A stretch of DNA of 64,000 nucleotides, taken from contig QZCP01000007.1 of assembly GCA_003956705.1 (NCBI GenBank), forward strand, positions 1 through 64,000, given 5' to 3'. Position 1 is the first letter of the stretch. Every line of letters begins with the position of its first letter. Below are positions 26,896 to 40,656 of this stretch, one piece after another. This DNA is from Brevipalpus yothersi (Eukaryota; Arthropoda; Arachnida; Trombidiformes; Tenuipalpidae). The notes under the pieces are model-generated. The model was not told where the DNA came from. It was given only the letters and a program-made list of their open reading frames with translations, and did no database searches. Made by a program: the position numbers and the translations under genes.

Positions 26896-27758
26896 TCTCT
26901 GTGAACTTTTTAACCCTTTTTTACCTTGAATACACAAAACTCTTCATCTTCTTCATCTTCTGAAATCCTCCTCCTATTTTCTATGCTTGTCTTGTGAGTA
27001 TGTGTGTGTGTGTCAGCCTTTATTCACAGCATCTTTTTTCAATTCATTTTACCTGCATCCTACTTGACAGGATGCTCTCTTTTTCTCTTGCTCATCTTGT
27101 AAGAGAAGAGGGAGAGGAAGAGAGAGACCATCCAAATCTGCCAAAATTTTTCTCACATCATCGTATCAATTTTACGGAATCATTACCATCCTTCGCATAG
27201 AAGGCTAATGGATTTCAGGGGGTAACATCTCTCATCCAGCATCCAGCATTCATCCAGCACTGGAAAACACATCGTTGAAGCATTATTTTCCACTGATTTT
27301 CTTTCATCCAAAACAAACAATTCTCAGCTCTAACTTTCTTACACTATCTCTTTCCATCTCTCTATCTCACACCAGGAATGAAACTAATTTTCGAAAACTG
27401 ATACTTTTACCACCCATTCACTTTGATATGGTTAATTTCTTCATCACGCATCACAAGTAAAACAAGTTATGAATAATATTATAATCGACATCTATTAACG
27501 GAATAACGCGCATAACTATTACTATGGCTGATGATTTGGCACGAAAAAGGTAAAGTGAGTATTCAGTTAGAGAGAGTTAAACAGATCCAGAGTATAGAGA
27601 ATACATGTATATGTATATGTATATGTATATGCAGATTAGATCGTCTGGCTGATGATGATTGGGTTGCATCAATCGAAATGGGAATGATGAAAGGATGCTT
27701 CCAAGTGATGCTGTGTGAGTGTGTTGAGTGAGGATTTCCGAAGAAAAGTGGAGATGGT

Positions 27759-27832
<74 letters not shown>

Positions 27833-29155
27833 AAAAGATGGATAGATACGCAGATAGATAGATAGATGGAGAGAGAGTAAAAAATAAAAATCATCATTAA
27901 ATGGTAAGAGGTAAGAAAAAAGAAGAAGAATAAGAGATGAGAAAGTTGTGTAAGAAGAAGAAAAGAAAATGAAAAGTAGTAGAATAAAATTAGTGAAACT
28001 GGTTAACGGTAGCCTTAACTTGTGGACATGATTCTAGAAGTAAGAAAAGTAAATAATGAATAATAACATAATCATGATGACAATTCATCTAAACTAATTT
28101 CAACGCTTGTCCATTTTGTCCACGATTCAGTTTTCTCTCTCTCTCTCTCTTTCTCTCTTCCTCTCTCATTCATTCGTTACGTTCTATTTTTTCTTTCATC
28201 CTATTCAAATTTTTTCCAAGTGAATATGCAAGCAGCATTTGATCATTACAAACTATCTTAATCAACAGGCAACACACAAACAAAACATAATATACATACA
28301 TATACATACGAATGTGCATGTATGTATACGAAATACAGCTAATCTGACTGTCATCAATTTTCAAGATTAATTGTTGCTACAATTAAGCTTATTTCTATGG
28401 TCCTGATGACGGATGGGAATAACTCCATTCCGAGTGTAAACATCATTTCAAATCTTTTTTCTTCTCTCTCCCCTCTCTACCTCTATCTATCTAACTGACT
28501 GGGATCATTTCATTCTCAGGACATCTTTTTCTTTTCTGTCTGCCAAAATGAATAGTAAAGAAGATGAATAAGAAGAGGGAACAAAATTTTGCTTCCAAAT
28601 AAACGGGACAAGCAACAAGTGGCTTAATACATATATATATGTGTGTGTATATTGCTCAAGATACTGGGCCCATCACATATACACAGAAGGTAAGATGAGG
28701 AGGCAAAAAATGAGACAAGAAAACAAGGTACTAGAGATAAATAGTGAGATGAAAGTGTGATAGTTTGAAGTGTCCGAAGATGAGAAATATATTTCTTCTT
28801 TAAACTAATCGGAATAAGAGAGAGAGCCCAAAAGTCCACATACACATACACACATACATATAGACATTCATATATGTTGGAAATAAGTAGAAAGGTAATT
28901 TTAATGCCAAAGGCATCAAATGATCAAGAATCATCAGTTCTAATGATTCTTGGCCTCACTTTTCGCTGCATCTCTTATTTCCTCTTCAGGCCAACTTTGT
29001 CGCTTTTTGAAGGTGACGCAAATCGAGATTTAGTGGCTGACAATTTTGTCATGATCATCTCTCCAGATTGGGAAAAGAGGATGCATGCAATACATAGTGA
29101 ATATGGTGGGCCCAAGAGACAGATATTTGGAATGCAAGTCAAATGGACATGGAAA

Positions 29156-29230
<75 letters not shown>

Positions 29231-30064
29231 GCAGAGATGGAAGGGGTATGAAGGTGAGAAAATATGTGTTCATGGATCCGTTTTCACTCTCTTAGTGGTT
29301 TCAGGTACCCAAGTTCAGGTATCTATCATGTAAGAATGATTGGATAAGAGAGAGTGAATAATCGTTGGTTGCAGAAGGTAAAGTTAATATGAGGTGTCAT
29401 GGAGAAACTTTAGAGAGGCTGGAAATGAATAAGTGATAGAAAGAAGAGAGAAGATGGACACGCATCTGGAAGAAGATGAAGAGAAGTTTGAAGAGAGAGA
29501 GAGCAAAGAAAAATTATGAATGTTTTGCGTGAAAATTTGGTGAGAATCAGAGAAGTGAACAGTGGGTAGGAGGTGAATGATGGAAAAGAGATGCGGCAAG
29601 TGAGCTTCATCAAAAGATGGAAGATGAGGACACGAGAGTAACAGAGAGAGAGAGAGAGACAGAGAGACAGAGAGAGAGAGAGAAAGATGGAAAGAAAAAG
29701 ATGAAGATAAAGATTCCGTGGATATGAGCAAATAGCATGGATAAAAGTGGAGGAAAATCTAATCTTCTTCTTCTTCCATCTTTTTTTCTCTCTCTCTCTC
29801 TTTTTCACCCTGGAGCATGTTAATCGCTCCAAATTTTGGCTCCTCAAATTCGATCGTAATTTTAAACCACTGTGAATGAGCATGCAACAGGTTGAACGAA
29901 AAATAAGTGTCTAAAATAAGCGTAAAATAATGATAACATTGGCCGAGAAGCTTACGTCTACTAAAACACATTCGTTTTGCCTCCTCCTTTTTCTCTCCTC
30001 CTATCAACTATTTCAAACTATTTCTCTTAACATCTCTTATGAAACTTTCTGTTCTATTCCTTTT

Positions 30065-30099
<35 letters not shown>

Positions 30100-32370
30100 C
30101 CAACCTTCCCGATTGCTCGGACAACGATTACGACTAATGTAACTATTCTTACGTGAATTCACTCTCTCACTCTCTCTCCAATTTATATATTCATTGTCTC
30201 CGGAACAAAGGAAAAAGTCAATTAATCTTTTTATGATGACAACTATTATAAAGACCGAATTTCCGCTATGATTTTGAAGGAAAAGTGAGAGAAAGAGAGA
30301 GAGAGCGAAATAAGATGCATGAGAAGAGAAAGAGGGGACCTGTAAGAGGCGAAAATATCATGAAGAAAGTCTATGGACACTGGGCATGGAGGCCAGCGAT
30401 GGAGGTTCCACACACAAATAAACTGAACAAGCTCATCGTCATTAGCAACATAATCCCAACACAGAATAGTTGATGAGGAAGAGAGAAATAAGGAAAGAGA
30501 AGAAGAGAAAGAGAGAAGTGATGAGGATGAGGAATGAAGAAAGAAAGAAGAGAAAGAGAGAGAGAGATGATACTTGCCTTCAGGTATAGTTTGCCTGAAG
30601 ATGGATCTACTTGGAAAGTGTCTGCGTGACATGATGAACAGTTGATGAGCTTATATTCAAGCTTACTGTTGGTATCCAAATCTTCAACGATGGTCGCTAA
30701 ATCGAATATCTGTGTATCAATTGATGTGTCTTCGCTCACGAATATTTGAGATGCTTCAGGACGAATTGTTGGCGCATTATCGTTACGATCCAATACTTGT
30801 ATGTTTACCTACAGGATAGAGAAGGAAGAGAAAAAAAAGGAATGTGAGCATGAAAAATGAGATTCTTGTCAAATTTTTTTCTGCACAAATCATGGTGAGT
30901 AGTGTATATATATTTGTGAGTATGTGAGTGTGTGTGTGTTTTACTTCTTCTCAATCATGAGTAGGCTGTAAAGCGATAGGAGGAGGCATAAAAGATGGGC
31001 TGAAAGATGGAGATGGAGCAAAAAATTGACATAAGAAAATATGGTCGACAAACAGGGATGATGAGGCGAAGAGAAGATGAATAGAATGAGTACCTAAGGA
31101 ATGTCTTTCTCATGAATAGGGAAGAGAGAGGAAAAGAGAGAGAGAGGAAAAGGCACAATGTATCATGTAAAACTAGTTCTAGGTTCTTATGAGTATAATT
31201 TTAAATACTTCTTGGAAGTATAAGAAGACCAAGAAGATCTTCACTTCACAGAATCATTTTTGCGGATCCACATACCAAATCATACACATTTAATCACCAT
31301 GTGAGTTTAGTAAATTTTTCAGATCCTCCAAGCAAAGCATAGAGAGCTTACAAGAGAGAAGAAATAGAAAGAGAGCAAGAAAATTAAAGAATTTTTCAAG
31401 TATGATCGTAAAATTCTTTTCTATCCCATGAATCTTGGTGTACATGGATACAAAGTTGGGTCACCATAAGTTATATGTCTAATAAAGTATAGTTTTGTAG
31501 CTATCTGTCCTCTCTTTTTCCACGAAAGAGAAATATCATCATCAGCCAAGTAAATAGAGAGCAGATAGAGAGAAGATGAAGTCAAAAAGTCCCAAAAGTG
31601 GATGATGAGAAGCCCTGTAAGCCCATTGAGAGAATTATGCTCATACACAAGTGAATGTAGCTCATAAAATGTGTCTCTTAATAGTCTTTCAACTTGGTAG
31701 AAAGTTTTAACTCTTTTTGATGAGGTGATTTGTTTCGTGATGACGAATCATTCAAGTCATCGGTGGAAAAGAAAGATGGACTATTAGGTCGCATCAGCAA
31801 TTTGGCATGAAATGAGGAGATATTTTTTTCCCAAAAAAAGTTGGAGAGAAAAGTATTTAGGAGGAGGAGAGAGGAGGAAGAAGAAGAAAAAGAAGAAGAA
31901 GATCATCTTGGTCTGCCCTGTGAAATTGGTTGCCAGTAGTAGTAGTAGTGGTAGTAGCTTAAGGAAAAAGGGAAACAAGATGGGAAAAGTGAGATTCAAG
32001 TCCACTTCGATACCCAACGGATGACCACAAGCATGATACTGCCACGATTCTCTGGATGTGTGTGTGTGTGTATATAGTTATAATTATGAAGCGGTGGAAG
32101 TGAATATCGTTCGTGTTTTGTAATCATTCAGGAGCTCATCCACAGCCACATTTATTGCATGCTGAATGCTTAGGCAGCCAATTGAGTCAGCCTCACAAGC
32201 CTTAAGTGCTGACCAAGGGAAAGGCCAAAGAGAAAGAGAAAGAGAGAAAGAGAGAGAGAGAGAGACCAAATCATGATGAATATCACCTCACGGAGTGCAC
32301 GGCCGTGAGTAGGGCCAGTGATTTAGTTAAAATGTACCGCCATCATGAGCCCAGAGAGAAAGATGGAAGA

Positions 32371-32444
<74 letters not shown>

Positions 32445-35400
32445 CTGTTCAAGAAACTAGAGGCATGACTGAGCTTGATCTGAATTTCAATTAAGACAAT
32501 TAGCTAAAAAAGAGAGATGCTTGATATATACTACACATTTATGGAATGTGTGTGTATATGTGTGTAAAAATGAATCAAACGGTCTGGGATGGAGAAGGAA
32601 GAGGAAGAAAAGAGAAGAAAAATTTTGAATGGTCAATAATTTTTCCTCTGGTTAGCCATGAATGAATTATTTGGTTCATTATCACGTCAAACACACATGA
32701 AGAAAAAATAAAACCCTAAATTTGTGGATTAAGTATTGATTCTTGGACAATAACCGATCATATTTTAAATTTGTCATGATTTTTCAATCAAAATTGCTCT
32801 GATTCAATGCTAAGCCATTAGTTTCCACACGCTTTTGCACATAAATGATGAAACTTTCTCTCATTAGCCTTGAATTTCTCATCCATCTAACACACATCAG
32901 ATTCCTTTGATGATGAGCAAACTTCTCATTAATCGTTGCTTAGCTATAACATAATAGACTCATCTAGTTGAATCAAGGTTGAAAATTTTTCTAATTTTCC
33001 ATCCTTGATGAAGCCGAAAACTTAAGCTCCAAATATTCTTTCTCTCTCCATAGGAACCAAGCTCGTTTGGGGGAATCTTTTTTTCGCGTTCTTTACTGAT
33101 ACACTTCGTGGTCAAAATAGGGTCCAAAAAAGTGAGCCCGAGGAACCAAAAAAAAAGCTGCGAGAAGTAAGATGAGTAAGAAGAGAAGAGAAGAGAGCAA
33201 GAAGATGATGAAGAAGGAAGGAGGAGTAATAGGTGAGGAAAATTGAGATGATGAAAAAGGTTGCCAAAGTGATTCTGGTAAGATCCTCCTCACATTCACT
33301 CTATGAATGCAATCGATTAGGGCAATCGTTAAGGTATTGAGGTTGAGTGCAATAGGAGTATGAGAATATCCAATATACAGTTTTTTTGTACAAGTTCCAA
33401 AGGTTCGGAACGAATGCAAAATGAATTTCCAATGAGGAAGGCTTCTCTCTACCGTAATGATGCAAGGAAGAAACTAGAGAGAGAATGCCTATTGTTTCTT
33501 GGTTGATGGAATACATGTGGAGAGAGAAAGAGAGAGCGAATGAGTGAAGTAGACTAAAAAATCTCGTAAATACATGATATGATATCCATCAAGTGAATTC
33601 TAGTAGACATTATCATCACCTATAGACTTGCCAATATGATTACCAATTGAAGGCTAATCAACCTAGAATGTTTTGGGGGCTAAAAAAATTGATTTGCTGC
33701 TACTTTCTTGAATAAGATCATTAAAATTTTTCTCTTCCTCTCTAAACTCTCAAAAAATTTTGCATGACCTATTCGGTGAAAAAAATATTATTGTTCACAA
33801 GGTAATAGATCAAGAATGCAAGTTAAATTGATTTTCGCCAAGATAATTACAACGGAAGAAGAGTAAAAGGAAGAAGAAGAAGAAGAAGAAGATGAGAAGA
33901 GGATGGTAAACGTAGTAAAGGTAGAAGAAGAAGAGGAAAAAGAAGTGAACCCGCATTCGATCAATTCTTATTTTGATGCCCAAATTTGAACACACACACA
34001 CATACATATACACTAAACGATGTTTTTACCTTTCCTTTGGCAATTTTACGAATTTTCAATTCAACCTAAAAAGAAAATTTTACTCCAAGGCTAATCATCA
34101 TCCATCTTGTTCACGGTTGGAAAAAAATTTTCAGATAATCAAAAATAAAATCTAATTGACTTCTCATCAAGCCCTTTTCGTCTATTCACCCCTTTCGAAA
34201 GGAACCACAACAACATGCACATGCTTATGTGTATGAATTGGGCAACCTGTTAACATTGATCACTCCTTAATCTGGAGAAAGAGAAAAATGATAATAACAG
34301 TGGTAACAGAATAATAGTTATATAATGACCACAATAATATGGTAACTGATGGAAAAAAAAGCAATTCTCTTATCATCATGTATAGTGTACTTTATCTGAT
34401 ATTACTGTAACCTGTTGAATATCATTTTCTCTTTTATACAGTCAAGTGAGATCTATCTGTAACTTCCTTTTGTTATTAAAATTTGCCCACAAAATGCTCA
34501 TTTGCATACACTCATAAGGTAAAGATTTCAACATAAATGTTGAGTATACATATGATGTTGGAAAGAAATCATCATCAAATGGTGTGTGTATATACACAGT
34601 AAAGAGAAGACACAAGGCATTTACCATTGGATTCCCACGATTAATGTGTATCCACCTTCAATCCCAAGGCAAAAGTCAGCCGAGAGACATGCCTTGCTTT
34701 CGATTCAAATTAACTGCGAATATATCGAGGTGGAGAGAGGGAGAGAGAGAGACTAATGATTATCGGGAGAGCATATTATTGTGAATGAATGGAATTTCGG
34801 TTGTTGAAGATAATTTCTTCCTGGCCTAAAACTATTACACACACACACAAATATGGACCTCTCTCTTCATCATCATGGACCATTCCAGTGAGATGTGAAT
34901 TGAAGTCCAATGAAACGTAAAACTCAAACGAAAATGAGGCAAACTATCAAGCAAACCAGGTGAGAGAGAGAGAGCAAATTTTCTCTTCCGAAAGAGAGAG
35001 AAAGAGAGAGAGAGAACCGAAACTAGGCTTGGTCATGAGTGATGATCAAGACGATGAAATAACACGAGTAGGAATGCCAATATGCAGTATCTTTCCAAAA
35101 CTTTGTATCGTTGACTAGTACCACTCCTTTCCTCTCTCTCTCTCTACCTTTCTCTATATACCAGGCTGAACTGCTGATAAATGAGCCTCAAGCATGCCTT
35201 ATTGTCGTTCCACACACACACACATACATGATATACAAGCCGGAGATGGATTTGTAATTCAGCTCTTGAATGTTCATGGTATACAATATTTTATAAGACC
35301 AGCAGCATTTCAAGTTATCGCGGGGAATACTTTCGGAATATGTACTCTCTTATGCTACATCCATATCTTATAATATGTGTATGTACTATCTGTATTTGCC

Positions 35401-36327
35401 CAGAAGAGAGGTATGTGGTACAAAAGATTTTTATCATTTTCAAGTGTTAATCGAAGAAAATTGAGTAAATTTGCTATCACTCAAGCTTTTGCTCAAATCA
35501 ATCAGACTGAATTTCCGAAAATCCAATAGATTTTGATCATCATCATGAGATGAATCCCTCTCTCTATCTACCAATTGCTCACTTACTTACTTCTCACTTT
35601 AAATGAGGGCTTAATTTTTTTTCCTTCATTCCACATCCGATCAGAAACGATATCGGAGAAAGAGAGTAACACAGAGAAAAGGAGAGGAAGATGAAGATGA
35701 AGAAACTGGATGGATGGATGGATGGCGATTATCTGGATTGAGATATCGACATTGACCTGTTCTTTTGATACTATTCTGTACAACTACCACAACCCACTCG
35801 TTCCCCCAAAAAGAAGACAACCTCCTCAATGCGATAATTTTGGCCTGAAAAAGGTTTTTCTCTCTCTCTTCTTTTCCTTACCTCCAGAAAACTTCAAAGA
35901 GGTATGTTTTATCTTTCTATTGAACATGGCGCGAAAGATATATGTACACACAACATGTACCTCGTACGTATGTGTGTGTACGTTCAAATATAAAAGGATC
36001 GATGAAGCCCGCCTGGCCTTTAGGCCATTCGGAAAAGAAAGGTAATTGTATCGAGCCCTTTGGGTGAGCTCAAACAAGGGCCAGTTGAAGCGAACGATTG
36101 CTTTTCAGGCCAGTTTCATACCTTTTCCATACTCTCTCTCTCTCTTTCTCTCTCTTTCTCTAAAACCACCCCCTACCACCCCTTGAGAGCCTATCCTCTG
36201 GTCGGTTGTTCACTTATTTTGCTTATTTGCCTTGCCCCTTCTCAAACTTGTAGCAAAAATGAAGAATTCAAAGATGAAGAAAAATAGTCAATGAGAAAGT
36301 CCGCTTTTCGAGTAATTCTTTTTCTCT

Positions 36328-36374
<47 letters not shown>

Positions 36375-37850
36375 TCTACCTGAGACCGCTCACTCATAAA
36401 TATTTCAAAATTTTGTTCAAAAATTTTTCATCTTGACTAGTAGCAACAGGTAAACACATGAGAAAGGTTGAAGACTCTCTCTCTCTCTCTCTTCTGGACT
36501 CACCTTTTCTTCTTCTTCTACTTTCTTTTTTTCCCTTATCTATTGATGCTTTCTTGGACGCGTCAGGTCAATGAGAGAGAGAAAGAGAGAGAAAAAATCA
36601 GGCGATACTGGTCACGTCCTTTTGGACATGAGTTTTAAGTAACACATACATACACACAAAATTGACGGCCCTCATCTCACTTTGGGAGGCTGGATGATGG
36701 ACGAAGCAAGGCAAAGGAGAAGAAAAAGAAGAAGAAGAAGTAAAATAAGAGAGAAGATGAGAATATGTGGACTTTATCCGCTTCAAAAATTCAGAGCAAA
36801 ACATTGACAAGCTCAATCTAGGGTCAATAAGTGATGTCCCAAAATGCATTACTTCTATCTTCTCCTCCAGTCCGATTGATGATCAACGCCTCACTATATG
36901 AGCATTTTGAATGGTGGCTCTTATTTTTTCTTTTGCTTCTCTCTTCTCTCTATCTATCTTCACTCTTCATTTCTTCTTCTTTTTCTTCCTTTTCTCTTCT
37001 CTCTTCTCCTTTCTACTAGCAACTAGCCGACTAACGTTGGACAGTAATTAGGAGATGCATTCACCCATGCAGCTAAAAACTTTTCAAAACTCATCATGCT
37101 AATCATCTGTCTTTCCACTTTGACTTGATCATCATCAGTGGATGTCACCTAATGCTCAGACCATTCTCTTACCGTACACAGAGTAACAAAATTTTTTGAT
37201 CTAATCTATGAATATCAATCAGAATGTTGACTACTTCTTTCGGAACTCCCCATTCCAAATCTTCTTCTCTGTATACTTCTCTTCATTATCATAATCTAAA
37301 GTCTTCACATGATCATAATGGTGGCTTCTGCCTATCTTGGCCACATTTTTCTCCACCATATTCATAATATATTTTTGCATTTTATTCATCATCATTTTGC
37401 TTCCTCTCTTCTCTGTTTCCCCTAGACAATCTATTCACTGCTTGTTATCCTGTGAAGATAGGAAGAGAGAGAGAGAAAGAGCGATATCATGCTAGTTAAG
37501 ATGATGAAGAAAAAAAAGTGAAAAAGACAGCAGGTAAGAAAGTGAATTTTGAAGAGTTAAATATAACTATACACACACAGACACGAAAAGGTGATCATTT
37601 TCATTCAAGCAGGCAAGTATTTTCATACACTATTAGCATAACCACTCTACTCCGCCTCCACTGGTAACCCTTCCGTTTTTATAGCACGTTTTACTCTCGC
37701 TATAGACTACACACACACACACTTTCAGGCACAGCTACAATTTATGTGTGTATATTCACACACACACACAAGAATATTCTATATATTCTATATATGCAAA
37801 GTATATGTATATAAATCTATGTAGGCTCATACACATTCTCTCACGAGTGA

Positions 37851-37918
<68 letters not shown>

Positions 37919-38519
37919 AAAACGTCCAAAAGAGAATGGCTGAATGTACCGTAAGTATGCTTAAAATTGCTGCTGCTGCCTTTTTTCATGTTACTAGTTT
38001 TGAAAAGCTAACATTACAATTAAGATGGACACATCTCCACTGTGGATGTGTCTACGTATGGTGAAGGTCCTCATGCTAAGTGGAGCGGTCAAGCAATAAG
38101 TAAGTAAGTAAGTAGAAAAAGGGGAAAACGAAGAAGAAGGTGGAAAAGAAGGAGGAGGAGAAGTTTGGACATGAAAGAGATTGTGGCATCTGATCTACTT
38201 GATTCCTTGAAGCAGACTGTCCCGAAAAGAGAGAGAAAAGAGAGAAAATTCTCAAACTATAATAATAACCAATAGAAAGAGGACTGTGTCCACTGTAACA
38301 GTGCAGATTGTTGGGTATGATAGTCTAAAGGAGAGAAAGACGTTTGGCATGGACCTGTCAGTGTGGTGAGTAGTTACAGTTTTGCCATCTTATTTCATGG
38401 GAGAAACTTTTTTTTATTCTTCATCTTCTTCTCACTTTTGGGAAGTTCTTACAGATATTTTTATCATCCAGTAGTTGAGGTCTGATTGATCATAAGGAGC
38501 ATCAAGTTCAGATGGGCAA

Positions 38520-38568
<49 letters not shown>

Positions 38569-40485
38569 GTTTCTGAGTTTTTTTCTCTTCTTCTTCTTTT
38601 GCTGGCTCTGCTACTTTTAGTCTTAGATAATTTGAGTTTGATTTAGCTGGTCAGCAATAAAAGGCTTGTGAATAAAGTCTGATAGGACTGAGAGAAAAAG
38701 ATAGAAAAAAAGTTTTTCATGAAAGGTCGAATCGATCATATATATGTCCAGAAGCTCAGATCATCTTATATGAGAGAAACATATCATTTTTCTCACTTTA
38801 AAGAAAGATAATGAAAAATAAAATTAAATGATTTGAGGAGAGAAAATCCTTATGAAAGATAGAGAGAAGAAAGAAAGAAAGAGAGAGAAAAATGTAAATT
38901 AATGAGAAGCCATCAGTGTACAACTTAGCAGATATAAAGTGACTTGGATGTTGAGCCAAAGAGTTAAAATGGGAAGATGAAGATTTTTTTTACTCTTTTT
39001 TCAATAAAGCAATATTTCGCCATGAATCAAGAAAGGTTCAAGAAAAGATATGGTAGGAAGAGAGAGAGAGAGAGAGAGATAGAATGAGAGTATGAAAAAT
39101 AAGAAGACAAGATATAGAAATGCTCAAGCAGTTTGAGAAATAAATTGAACAAGAACACGCTATGATTAAGATGATGTATGGTTAGGGATGTTGAAGACGT
39201 CGCTGGACCCTTAAATCATCTACAACGTCATTAAAATACTTGTTGATTGCCGAACGATACTGGAGATAAAAATTTTCTCTCTCTCTCCATGTGTGTTTGT
39301 GTATGTGTGTGTGTGCTCATGTGAAAAGAAAAGTTTTACGAAAAAAAGGAGCGGCAAAGTGATGGGCTACGAAGAGTAAAGTAAAGGTCCGATGGGAGAA
39401 GGGTTTTTCATGAATCATACTGTGAATACTAGCCGGTCATCCATTGAATCTTTCCGTTTCTATTCAGCACAACACAACATCAGCACATCTTCACAGAGAG
39501 AGAGAAGAGAGTAGATGGAAAAGCGAAAGTCCGATATACATGTCGATAATGTCTTGTCAAGCTAGCAAGAGAGACAATTTTATGACTTTCACTGTCAGTA
39601 AAAGTTGGGCCACTTAAATTGTCATTGCTTGAGGCACAGTTTTGCTACTCATTTTTCGAGGTCCAAAACCAGTGTCGTACGTCAAGTGTGTATGTGTGTA
39701 TGCATGTATGGGTATCGGTATAGACTGGAGAATAAGGAATGAGACTACGGTGGGCCTCTGTTTTGGGGAGGCTTGACTCGGACCGTCAAGCGGAGTGGTC
39801 AAGCCCACCGAGAGGAAAGATGAGATAGAGAAAGAGAGAGTAGACCACATATTGATGCCATTTTCAGCTCACCAACATTCCATGGGTACCGAAAATCTAT
39901 TGGGCTAACCAAAACTGTATATACACACAACAGTGGGCCTGATTATAGTCCCTCGAGAAGAAGGGTTCAAAAATGCGGTCGCATAGAGAGAGTAGAGAGT
40001 TGAGAGAAGAGTTTTTCTCATGGTCAAACAATATTGATGTCATTATCGATGACCAAGGATTAGGGTTAAGACAGACCAACACATTCACACCGAGAATGTG
40101 AACAGAAGGCTTCTGGGTATGAGAATTTTGAATGATGTTCTAAAGTGAAGTATACACACACACATACAGAGAGACCATAAAATCTGAGAATAGTGATACT
40201 GTTGCTTTAAAGTCGGGCATGAGTCGAGGAAAAAAGGCTTCGCAAACATACACACACAGTCCCAAGAGAAGATACACATCTCTCCCGAAAAGCGCATACT
40301 TTGATCTTATCCCCTGAGAGAGAGGTAAAAGTTCAGGAGAGAGAGACTAGTGGACACAGAGAGGTGGACATTCTTCCTGTGGGCCTGGTGTGTAGGTGAA
40401 AGCGTATACAATGGGAAAAGTGACCGTGTTGCGGGAATGAAATAGGTGAAGATAGCAAACAAGAAATAGCAAACTAAGTAAGTAA

Positions 40486-40541
<56 letters not shown>

Positions 40542-40619
40542 GAAACAGTGAAAAGAAGATGTTGAGAAATGAAAACACAGCAAGATGGAAAAGTAGAATA
40601 AAAGAGAAAGAGAGATGAT

Positions 40620-40656
<37 letters not shown>

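Larger units (their letters stand above)
25955..30577 (-). other. Cadherin intron 2 (4.6 kb), GC-AG type
   Basis: Starts with GCAAGT instead of GTAAGT and ends with TATACAG. Holds GA/CT tracts at 26128-26174, 26849-26893, 27762-27828, 29158-29231 and 30066-30098, and a (TGTATA)n run at 27602-27632. No gene seen. Confidence 0.8.

Noticed and set aside
28874..29251. 125-codon plus-strand open frame in cadherin intron 2
   Set aside because: The second half is GA repeat, the first half has no recognisable domain, and no splice or promoter context supports it.
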